In this document: one piece after another, positions 1 to 11,655 of the stretch | How the letters are laid out: the number at the start of each line of letters is the position of its first letter | Numbering within the stretch: position 1 is the stretch's first letter | DNA from: Anaeromyces robustus | Lineage: Eukaryota; Neocallimastigomycota; Neocallimastigomycetes; Neocallimastigales; Neocallimastigaceae | Reading direction: 5' to 3' | NCBI GenBank assembly: GCA_002104895.1 | Contig: MCFG01000611.1 | Coordinates: 2,501-23,640 of the forward strand | DNA length: 21,140 bases | Translations under genes and position numbers: made by a program | The notes under the pieces: generated by a model | The model's input: only the letters and a program-made list of their open reading frames with translations | Databases searched by the model: none | Told to the model about the DNA's origin: nothing

Positions 1-987
1 TAATTATATATTTTAAATATTTAAATATTAAATAAATAATAAAAAGAAGACATTACTTTTATCTTCTTTTTTTTTTTTCTTTTAGTTTCTTGAACCGACT
101 TTATTCATCTTACCTTATATAATAAAATATTAAACTTGCTATTTTAACTAATAATATTTATAATTAATTTAAAAGGTTAGACTTTCATTTAGTAAATAGT
201 AAATATTTATTATTATATACCTTATTATTATTTATTTATACTTTTTGATACTCCGAACAAAATAATATAAAATAAAAATTTTTTTTTGTTGTAACTGTTA
301 AAAAAATATTATTTTCATTTCCTTAGAGATTTTTAATATATTTAAATTAATAAAAAAAGTATATTGAAACGGATATTCAAAATATATAAATATTTTAAAA
401 TAATAATAAAAATAATAAAAAGAAAATGGTTCGTAAGGAAATATATTAAAAAGTGTCATGTTAAATATATAAATATTGAAGCTTAATTCAAATAATAAAA
501 TAAATGAAAAAATAAAAAAAATAAAAAATTATTAACTATTGTAATAACTATTTTTTTTATTATAAATTGTATTGTATATTTATATATATACATATCTTTT
601 AATGGATGAATGTTATTTTATTTTTTTTTAACACAAAAAAACTAAAATAAAAAATAACAAATGTAAAAATTTTATATATTATTTGGAATATTTATATTAA
701 TGGAACAATTTATGGATATTATGGATATTATGGATATTTTGGATATTATCATTTATATTTTTACGTTATTAATATCGATATTGAAATATTAAACAATAAT
801 ATACAATAATCTTTTATTTCTTTTTTCTTTTTTTTTTCTTTTTGATTATTTACTCTTAATTTATTCTATTTATTATATACATTAATAATAAAATGATAAC
901 AAAAAATAACAATTATTGAAATTATATTTATATGAAATTGTTATATAATATGAATGGTTTTATATTTTATTAAATAAAAAAAAAAAA
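1..987. other. A/T-rich 5' flank of the NME7-family gene
   Basis: This flank is almost entirely A/T homopolymer and TTA/TAA runs. I see no exon with conserved protein content on either strand. A seven-codon ATG frame at 426 and a 30-codon frame at 700-792 are present but not supported as genes. The NME7 promoter presumably lies here, but the base composition makes TATA-like strings uninformative. Confidence 0.5.
700..792 (+). other. Upstream mini-ORF built on a 9-bp repeat
   Basis: A 30-codon open frame starts at the ATG at 700 and ends at TAA 790-792. Its first half comes from three to four copies of a nine-base unit (ATGGATATT), read as repeated Met-Asp-Ile, followed by a hydrophobic Ile/Leu-rich tail. 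It lies about 200 bases before the NME7 start. It could be an upstream ORF if the NME7 leader is long, but it is more likely a by-product of the short tandem repeat. No homology is recognised. Confidence 0.2.
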
Positions 988-1892
988 ATGAATATTACAA
1001 ATGAAACAAAACATTATGGACTTGTAATAAAACTGATTTCGAATTACATTATCTTAAATAATAATATTATTATTAATATTAATATATATAAAGAATGAAT
1101 ATGGAATTGATGATGATACAAGGTATTGTTTTAATGTAGAATATTATGATAATCAAGCAGAATTAATACGTGAATATCAATTAATGTTCTTCCCTTCAGA
1201 TAATAGTATAGAAATGGTACATTTACTAATTTTAAGTTATTAAGAATAAAATAGAATGGAATAAGATAAAATACTTTTTTTTTTTTTGAGAAAAAAAAAA
1301 TATTTAGTGTTGATTTTATATATTTATATTTATATATTTTTTTTTCTATCAATTTCGTTGATAAATATAATTAGTATGATGTTAAACAAAAAAAGATATA
1401 TTTGAAAAGAGTGGGTTATCCTGGTATTCAATTAAGAGATTTAATTATTGGTGCAACAATTATTATTTTTTCAAGACCTTTATTAATTAAATCTTATGGA
1501 GATAGATTTACAGCAACAAAATTAATATCTAAATTGGAAAGGTTTATATTTTAAGATAAAATTTATATCAAAAAATATAAAATGAAAGTTTATTTTTTTT
1601 TTTTTTTTTTTTATTTTTTAATTTAATCCATTTCATTAAAAAGACTCAAAATTTATTATTTCGAATATTATTTATTTTATAAGATCATTACTAGTTGTTA
1701 GATTAGAATCTAATGTCTTATTAGGAGATCTTTTCAATTATATTATAGATCATGGTTATACCATTAATCAAATGCGTTTAGTAAAATTTTCAAAAGAAAC
1801 TGCTCAAGAATTTTTATCAATATCTTATTCAAGTGAAGAAACAAAGTATTTTGTTATTTTTGATTAAATATTTAAATATTTTAATTTTATAT

Positions 1893-1936
<44 letters not shown>

Positions 1937-2128
1937 TTATATATTTATATATTTAGTAAATATATATCAAGTTTATTAAGTGGATTGGTGTATTGTTTTA
2001 CATTAATGAAAGAAAATTGTGTAAATTCACTATCAAATCTTTTAGGTACTTATGAATAATAATAATTATTATTATTTATTATTATTATTTATTATTATTA
2101 TTCATTATTATTATTATTATTATTATAA

Positions 2129-2161
<33 letters not shown>

Positions 2162-2672
2162 TTTTAAAACAATATTTATAAAAATATTATATTGTTAATT
2201 ATTATAATAAATATCATATTATTTATAATTTGGTACTGGTACTGATGATAATAATAAGGTCCAGAAGATTTAAATCAAGCAAGTATTAATTATCCAGAGA
2301 GTATTCGTGGTTTCTTTATGACAGATAAAGAAAATGGTTTTGTTCATGCCTCTAAAAGTATACCATTAGCAGAAGAAGTAATTAAAAATTAAATATATAA
2401 TAATTATTAAATTTATTTTTTTTTTTTTTTTTATTTTTTATTAAATATAATAGTAACCCATAAGAATTATATATTTATACATTCATATTAAAAAAAATAT
2501 ATATATAATATATTTTTTTAACATTAATATATTTCATAGGAAATAAGTTTTATATTTGGTGTATATTCAAATAATATGTTTGAACGTACTGCGAAATTTA
2601 AGGATTGTACATTAGCATTAATTAAACCACATGTATTAAAGCAAGGTATTCTTCTTCTTCTTCTTCTTCTTC

Positions 2673-2705
<33 letters not shown>

Positions 2706-3781
2706 TGAAAATATTTTATTTATTATTATTATTATTATTATTATATTGAAAATATTTTATTTGTTATTATTATTATTATTATAATTATTTTCAAAACATT
2801 AAAATGTTTTTATATAAATGGAATTTTTTTTTTTAATAATTATATTATATATACTTTATAATTTTTATCTACATTATTAAAAAACATTATAAAAAGGTTT
2901 AATTGGTGAAATTATAATAGCTATTATTAAAGGAGGTTTTGAAATAAATGATATTCAACTTTTTAATTTAGAAACATCTAATGCTACTGAATTTTTGGAA
3001 GTTTATAGAGGATTAATGCCAACATTTACGGTAAAAAAAAAAATTATATATATATATATATATATATAAATAATTAATATATTATATTATTATAATTATT
3101 ATTGTTTAATAATAATTTAATATCAAAATAATAATTTAATATCAAAATAATAATACTATAGGACCATGTTAATGAATTAATATCTGGTGCATCTGTTGCA
3201 ATGTAAATTATTATTATATATTTTATTTTATTTTATTGTATTGTATTGTATTGTATTTAAATTATTTTTAATAAATAAATAATATCACTAAAATATATAT
3301 TATAATATATATATATAGGGAAATATCACATCCTTCTATGAATCAAGAACAAATTGTTACAGAATTTCGTAAATTTGTTGGTCCTTATGAACCAGGTATT
3401 GGTAAACAAATTTTCCCAATGGCTATACGTAGTGTTTATGGATATGATTGGGTTCATAATGCTTTACATTGTACAGATTTACCAGAAGATGGTCCTATGG
3501 AGGTATATCATATATATTACATATATTACATATAAAAGAATAAAGAATAGTCAACTATATATATATATATAGATTTAATATAATATAATATAATATAATA
3601 AAGAGATATATATTAATTTTAAAATTTATAATTATTTTATTATGTTAACTTTTTTTTTTTTTTATTTTCATTTACAATTTATTTATAATACATATAAATA
3701 TTATGTTATATATATGTATATAAATATATATATATTAAATATCAATAGAGTGACTACTTCTTTAACATTTTATGCTCCTAA
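988..3781 (+). CDS. Nucleoside diphosphate kinase homolog 7 (NME7 family), 11 exons
   Basis: Exons by GT-AG junctions: 988-1023, 1094-1216, 1375-1541, 1684-1845, 1957-2045, 2259-2377, 2540-2645, 2897-3030, 3162-3202, 3319-3502, 3749-3781. They join to 1194 nt, or 397 aa; human NME7 is 376. A DM10 domain covers residues about 20-108 (EYYDNQAELIREYQLMFFPS). NDK domain A is about 109-240 and NDK domain B about 254-397. Domain B keeps the family signatures: TLALIKP with Lys261, AIRSVYG with Arg363, and NALHCTDLPEDG with the phospho-acceptor His376. Domain A keeps a His (His222, GFVHASKS) but has Arg115-Leu where IKP is usual. The last exon gives SDYFFNILCS, matching the YFFKIL ending of animal NME7; without it the frame would run into intron sequence after 3502. 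NME7 family members are axonemal microtubule inner proteins and gamma-tubulin ring complex partners, so a role in the zoospore flagellum or centrosome is expected. Exon 1 is the least certain part: it rests on ATG 988 and a 70-base intron. Confidence 0.93.
2056..2157 (+). repeat. (ATT)n microsatellite in NME7 intron 5
   Basis: Interrupted ATT/TTA trinucleotide tract inside the intron 2046-2258. It lies between a clear donor (after the Gly193 codon's first base) and a clear acceptor (AAG at 2256-2258), so it is spliced out and has no coding meaning. Confidence 0.85.
2650..2785 (+). repeat. (CTT)n then (ATT)n with a 41-bp duplication in NME7 intron 7
   Basis: A run of about eight CTT units begins four bases after the 5' splice site at 2646. 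It is followed by ATT units. A segment reading TATATTGAAAATATTTTATT occurs at 2701 and again at 2742, a 41-base tandem duplication. The tract lies wholly within intron 2646-2896. Confidence 0.85.
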
Positions 3782-3950
3782 GTATAATAACCATAGCATC
3801 ATTAATATTATTATCATGATAATTCAAATTATATACAAAAATTAATATCAACCATTAAAAAAAATAAAGCAACAGTAATAAATATTTATATATAATATAT
3901 ATATAGTAAACTGTAATATTATTTAATTATTTATTAATAACAAAAACAAG

Positions 3951-3981
<31 letters not shown>

Positions 3982-4574
3982 TACATAGATAATTATTCAA
4001 TTTTTTAATTCTCATCATTATTAATATATATATAGAAGTGTATTTCATTCTAATTATTTTATATTAATACATTCAATATTGAATAACCAAATATTAAATA
4101 TATCAATTCTTTAAATATTTTAAATATTTTTTTAAAGAAAAAAGAAAAAGAAAAAAGGTTCTTTTTTTATATATATCGAAACAATAATTAAAAAAAAAAA
4201 AGATAATTTATATATGTGTACATTATAAAGATATAAAATGAATCCAAAAAAGTATATATAAAAGGTAAACATAAAGAAAGAATAAAAATTATAAAAATAT
4301 AGGAATAAAAATAAAAATGTAATTTTTATCATTTACATTTTTTATATATAATATTATTATTTTTATAATTGCAAATTTATTTTAATTTTATACATTATTT
4401 AATAAAATATATATTTGATATATTGAATATATGTAAATGAATAAATATGTAAATAAAAAAATTTTTTGAAATTCAAATCTTATTATTTATTATTGTTATT
4501 ATTCATTATTGTTATTATTTATTATTATTATTGTTATTATTTTATTGTTATTATTATTGTTGTTGTTATTGTTA

Positions 4575-4618
<44 letters not shown>

Positions 4619-4715
4619 CATATATATTGATTTTTTTTTTTTTATCATTTATTTATATCTTATATGAAGTTTGGTATTCTTTTTTTTTTCCTTTTTTTTT
4701 TTTTTCGTTATTAAA
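3782..4715. other. Convergent intergenic spacer between NME7 and PPIL1
   Basis: This 934-base spacer holds the 3' ends of two genes that face each other. It contains a (TA)n run near 3958-3982 and a mixed TTA/TTG/TGC-free trinucleotide tract near 4484-4618. The frames that stay open here are low-complexity Phe/Tyr/Ile strings with no conserved content. AATAAA-like strings are frequent (for example 3863-3868) but are not diagnostic in this composition. Confidence 0.6.
4484..4618 (+). repeat. Mixed TTA/TTG trinucleotide tract
   Basis: Imperfect trinucleotide array of ATT and GTT units ending in an uninterrupted ATT run (about 4576-4616), about 100 bases downstream of the PPIL1 stop codon. Its translation to poly-Tyr/poly-Cys is an artefact of the repeat. 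Confidence 0.8.
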
Positions 4716-4781
4716 TTATATCACTCTGGCATGAATAATCTTAACATCTTCTCTTGGTCTAATAAAATTATTTATATATAT

Positions 4782-4820
<39 letters not shown>

Positions 4821-6047
4821 GATTATAATAATAATAATAAATAACTATATATATTTATAAATGTTTTTTTATTATATAAATTATTTTTTTTTTATTTTTT
4901 TTTCATTACCTGTCATTACTATCAGTTGGTACTAAACCCATTCTTTTAACTACTCTCATACCATCATTAACTCTACCAAATATAGTATGTTTACCATCAA
5001 GCCATGGAGTTGGAGCTAAAGTTATAAAGAACTAATTTTTTTTTTTTCAAGTACAATTTAAAAAAAAAAAAAAATATCTTATTAATAACAAATTTTTGAT
5101 TTCTTTTATTTTCTTTTTTTATATTTTTGGAATACTTACTTGACTACCATTAGTATTTGGACCACTATTAGCCATACTTATAATACCAGCACCAGTATGT
5201 TTTAAATCTGGGTGAATTTCATCAGCAAATTTTTCACTATATATATATATATATTTTTTTTTGAATATTTAGAATTTATATAATTTATATATATACAAAA
5301 AAATTTTTTATATTAATTTTATATTTTATAATATTTAATATATTATTAATATAGGATACAATGTAAATTATATATATATATATATATATACAAATTATTT
5401 ACCCATAGATAGAAGTACCACCTCTACCAGTACCAGTTGGATCACCACCTTGTACCATGAAATCAGCTATAATTCTGTGAAACTTTTTTTTTTTTTAATA
5501 ATATTATTATATAAATATTTAAAGTCAGAAAAAGAAAAGAAAAATATATATATATATATATTATAGTATTATAAACTTCATATATAAAGAAACATACTTT
5601 GACACCATCATAATAACCTCTCTTTGCCTTATATATTAAATAATAATTTTTAATAATATCATTAAAAAATTAGTAATTTTTTTTTTTTTTAAATAAAAGA
5701 AAATTAAGAAATTCCATTTTTTATAATTTATTCTTTCAATAAGATATATATATAAAATTTCTTACTAATTCATAAAAATTTTTACAAGTTCTTGGAGCAT
5801 GATCCCAATATAATTCAATTTCTATATTACCCTATATATACATTTTTCATTTTTATATTAAAACAATGATAACAACATATTAATAACATTGAATATAAAT
5901 GAAATTAAAAAAAAATATGTATTAAGATAATTTTTTTTTTCTCTTTTCTCCTCCTCATTTTTAATATAAATACAATTAATATTATATACGAGAATTTAAG
6001 ATGTATTATTTATACATTGAATATATATAATTATATTGAATGAATTT

Positions 6048-6083
<36 letters not shown>

Positions 6084-6703
6084 CATTTCTAATTTATTGA
6101 AATTTCTGTATTTTGAATTAATTTTAAATATAAATTATATAAATTATCATAATTAAATTTTTGTTTGCTGAAATTTCAAAAAGAAAAATATTTCTTCCTA
6201 TATATACATAATGTATGAATATAATCTTACCAATTTTAATCATGAATTATTAAAATTAAGAATATTAAGAATATTTAAATAAAATATTAAAAGTGATATA
6301 ATTTTTAAAATTGACATTTCTAATTACTTAATATTGTATATATATATATAGTTACTTTATGTTGATGTAAATCAAGTATAATAATTGTTCATTCTTTTTT
6401 GTTTATTTATTTATTGATATTTTAAAAAAAAAAGAATTTATAATATTGTAATACAATTCTATAAAATTTATTCCAGGAAAAGAAAAGCGTTCATTATTAA
6501 ATTCCATTAAAATATATATATATCGAATTTGAAATTATGTGATTGTAAGAATACATTGTATTATATAAATATTAATGAAAGAAAAAAGAGAAATAAAAAA
6601 TAAGAGAAAAGAGAGATAGAAAGAGAAAAGATGTTAAGATAAATAAATAATTTAAATTGAAAGATACCACTGTGGTTTCAAGAATTACACCGTCAGTTGA
6701 CAT
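4716..6703 (-). CDS. Cyclophilin-type peptidyl-prolyl isomerase, PPIL1 type, 7 exons
   Basis: Exons, in transcript order: 6703-6668, 5831-5766, 5627-5598, 5482-5403, 5236-5140, 5031-4910, 4758-4716. They join to 474 nt, or 157 aa; human PPIL1 is 166. Every junction is GT-AG and keeps frame. All cyclophilin A active-site positions are kept: Arg47 and Phe52-Met53 in FHRIIADFM, Gln55 in VQGGD, Ala93 in [14 protein letters not shown], Phe105, Trp113-Leu114 and His118 in [10 protein letters not shown]. The short N-terminus, [19 protein letters not shown] and the [11 protein letters not shown] loop point to the PPIL1 group, which associates with SKIP/Prp45 in the activated spliceosome. Catalytic proline isomerisation is therefore expected in the nucleus. 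Exon 3 is only 30 bases ([10 protein letters not shown]) and phase 0 on both sides. Intron 1 is 836 bases, far longer than the others (108-166). Confidence 0.96.
6051..6079 (+). repeat. T29 homopolymer in PPIL1 intron 1
   Basis: Uninterrupted run of 29 T on the plus strand, which is A29 in the transcript, inside the 836-base first intron. Confidence 0.9.
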
Positions 6704-6990
6704 TTTTATTAAATATTAAAAAATTCTTAAATATATAAAAAAAATTAATAATTAAATATAAAAATCAAGAAAAAAATTTTTTTAATTAATTCTTTTTTAT
6801 ATAAAAATTTTTTTATAATGTATTATCCAATCAATAATACAATAATTTATGGTTTATTATTACCATAATTAATGAAACTCAAAAAAAACAATATTAAATA
6901 ATAAATATATAATAAAAGATAAAAAAAAAGTAATAGGAATCAATAAAGTCAAGTTATTACAAAAAGAAAAGAAAAAAAAGAGAGAGAGAG

Positions 6991-7040
<50 letters not shown>

Positions 7041-7677
7041 AATATTAACAATATCTCAAAACTATTCATAATTTCATATACCCCATATTTTATTATTCTA
7101 TATTGTAATATTTCTACTCTAGCATGTTCAATTTTTAGAATTATAACTTATCTATGATAAACTATATTTGGTTTTTTGATTTTCTATAATTGTTAATATT
7201 AATATTATTTTTATAATTTTTTTTTATTATTTGTATTTTTTATTTATTTTTATTTTTATTTTTATTTTTATTTTAAATTTGTATATATTTTATATTTTTT
7301 ATATTTTTTTTTATTCTTTATTTATTTTTATTTGAATTTGATTTTATTCTCTTTTTTTTTTTTTCGTTTTATATATATAAGAAATTTTTTTATTTTATCT
7401 TAGTATTTTTATTATTTTAATTAAAATTTACTTATTTTTTTCTTGAAGATTATTTCTAAAAAAAAAAGAAAAAAAAATACAGTCTTTTTCTATCATAAAT
7501 TATTATTATTTTTTTTCTTCTTTGTGTTGAATAATGTATTATTAAAGATATTATACATGAAAATAAAAAGAAAAAGAAAAAGAAAAAAAAAAAAGAGATT
7601 TTTTTTTATATAAAAACTTATATATATTATTTATTAAATAAATAGGTTTATATATAAATAATTATATCTTTATTATC
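6704..7677. other. Spacer: PPIL1 promoter side and SEC11 3' side
   Basis: A 974-base A/T-rich interval between the PPIL1 start codon (6703) and the SEC11 stop codon (7678), both on the minus strand. It should contain the PPIL1 promoter and the SEC11 3' UTR. The only marked structure is an (AG)n-(ATT)n tract at 6979-7039. I find no conserved coding segment. Confidence 0.6.
6979..7039 (+). repeat. (AG)n followed by (ATT)n microsatellite
   Basis: About six AG units run directly into about 16 ATT units, roughly 280-340 bases upstream of the PPIL1 start codon. Confidence 0.85.
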
Positions 7678-9320
<1,643 letters not shown>

Positions 9321-10395
9321 GTTGAATATTTTATAAAAAATATTAAAACTAAAATTTTAAATAAATTTTATTTGATGGATAATAATAATGAAAATATATA
9401 AATATATATTGTTATTAATTGTATGATAAAATTAATAAAATTAATTTATATATATATAATTTTGCTTATTAAATATATTTGATATAAGTTTAATACTTTT
9501 TTAGTCTATTTTTCTTTTCTTATTTTTTATTTTCAATTTTTTTATTTTATTTTTTTCCAATTTTTTTTTTTTAATTTTTTAATTTTTTAATTTTTTTTAT
9601 TATTTTTTATTTTTTTATTTAGAAAAAAATAATTTTTTTTTCTTTTTGTTTTACAGTTAACTTATATAAAACTAAACTTTTTATATTAATAATTTATTTA
9701 TTTAATAGAAATATATAAAATATATAAATAAAGTTTATTAAATAAAAAAAATAAACATTGGAAGAATTTTATTGGTTAAAAAGTATTATAAATAATAATG
9801 ATCAAAATCAAAAAAAAAATTTTTCTTAAATAATTCATCTATAACAAAATTGTTAATAACAGTTTAATAACAGTAGTATTGAGAAGAGTATGATAACTTT
9901 TTTTTTATTTTTCCAATAACTTAATTAATACTAAATGGAAATGATATATAATATTTAAAATTTAATAAAATTAAAATTATAAATTGATTATTATTATAAT
10001 CTATCTTTTTTTTTTTATAATAAAAACTTTTTTGTTTATTGTTTCTTTTTTTGAATGTTTTATATGAATTTTTTTATTAATATTATAAATATATTAATTA
10101 TTTATATATATAATTATATAATTATTTATTATACACAAGTATTTAAAAAAATATATGAAAGAAATTTTAAAAAAAAATTAACATATAATACATTAATCGA
10201 TAGTGTTTTTAAATAAATAATTAATTTATATGAATTATCTCGGTCGATTAATATATTATATATATATATTTTTTTTCTTTCTCTCTTTCTTTCTTTTTTT
10301 CTATTAATAATAAAATTAAAAAATCTTTTGTAATTATAAAAAATAAAAAAAATTAAATATGATACTGATAATTCTTATTAAGATAAATAAAACAG
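9321..10395. other. Upstream region of SEC11; A/T-rich, no gene
   Basis: It contains the SEC11 promoter side. A pyrimidine-rich block occupies 9480-9660. An inverted repeat pairs ATTAATCGAT (10192-10201) with TCGATTAAT (10244-10252). Minus-strand fragments around 9830-9920 can be read as short Leu/Ile-rich strings, but they are too weak to join to the ankyrin relic that follows. Confidence 0.5.
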
Positions 10396-11619
10396 AAAAA
10401 AAATTGTAGGTCATTATATAAATACTGTTTATGCTATTATAAATCATAATATTTTTATATATTTCATAAGTAATTCTAACCCCAATTATTACTGTTAGTT
10501 GTATATATTTAAAAAACAAGATTTTAAAGGTATATCATAATAACCATAATTCTCATATTCTAAATCATTATTACTTACTTATAGTATATTCAAAGAGTAA
10601 ATTAGATATTAAAGGATTAATAACCTTTAACGGTGGATAATTATATACTTTTTCTTTCTTTCTTTTTTTTTCATTTAATTTCGAAAATGATATTATTTTT
10701 TATTATCATATTCAAAGAGTAAATAAAAATTTAATATAAAATTAACTAAATCTATAAATATAAAAATATGATATATTAATTTTTATTTTAAAATTAAAAG
10801 AAAAAAACTTATATTATAGCATTTCCTATTCAACAAACAAGTTGCATTTCTGTTTCATTTTAATTTTGATTTTTACAAATACTTATTTTTTTTTATATCA
10901 CTTACTGCTTCTTCTAATTCTTCTCTTTATCTTTTATTTTTTATTTTCTTTATCACTTTTCTAATTCTTCTTTTAAATCCTTATTATTGAAGATAAATTC
11001 CTCAACTATTTAGAAATAAATTCTGTAAATTCTAATATCAAGTTCTTTTTAATATTTCATTATATATTTTTTTAAATAACATATACAGTTTATCCGTAAA
11101 TAATTTAAGTATTTTCAACTTTTAACCATTAATAATCACTGAAAGTGAATATGTCAATAAAAATTAATATACCAATATTATTATTATTTGCATTATTCTA
11201 TGATTCTATGTGTAGTTTAATTGTTTTGCGAAATTATTTATATATTAGAATATTCCATAAATTAATGATATTTATTAATGAATTTCAACAAATTTAAAAA
11301 TAATATCATTATTTTTATTGGTATAGTATCTATTAGTAATTTATTTATTATTAACAGACATTAAAAAGTAAATATACGTTGTTCCATGTTGATATTTATC
11401 ATTCAGTCCCAAAATATAATTATTTTTTATTGGTATATTCTATATATGAGTATTTTAAGTATTTCGATATATTATTACCAATAATAGTTATTATTATTAT
11501 TAGAGGATTTTGAATTTTACAATATATTTTTTTAATAATATTTTTATTTTTTTATGGTATATTCAAAAATTTTTTTTGTAAAGAATTTTGTCTTTAGTGA
11601 ATAATCATATATTTTTGAC

Positions 11620-11655
<36 letters not shown>

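Noticed and set aside
1131-1352. 73-codon minus-strand frame
   Set aside because: It is antisense to NME7 exon 2 and intron 2 and is dominated by Lys/Phe/Ile from homopolymers.
3338-3572. Two overlapping plus-strand frames of 65-72 codons as separate genes
   Set aside because: The first is exon 10 of NME7 with intron read-through at its end; the second is its out-of-frame shadow.
4132-4332. 66-codon minus-strand Phe/Tyr-rich frame
   Set aside because: Low-complexity translation of A/T sequence in the convergent spacer, with no conserved content.
4531-4734. Open frame rich in Tyr and Cys on the plus strand
   Set aside because: It translates a trinucleotide repeat and runs antisense into the PPIL1 last exon.
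6101-6260. Nested minus-strand exons within PPIL1 intron 1
   Set aside because: Splice-like signals exist, but the encoded peptides are short, biased and match nothing recognisable. Kept only as a low-interest finding.
9830-9930. Possible further ankyrin fragment (TVIKLLLTIL) on the minus strand
   Set aside because: A single Leu-rich string without the flanking NYPLL or EYANK motifs; it cannot be told from chance in this composition.
10334-10519. 61-codon minus-strand frame
   Set aside because: It overlaps the 3' end of the ankyrin relic in a different frame from the recognisable repeat fragment (10498-10554).
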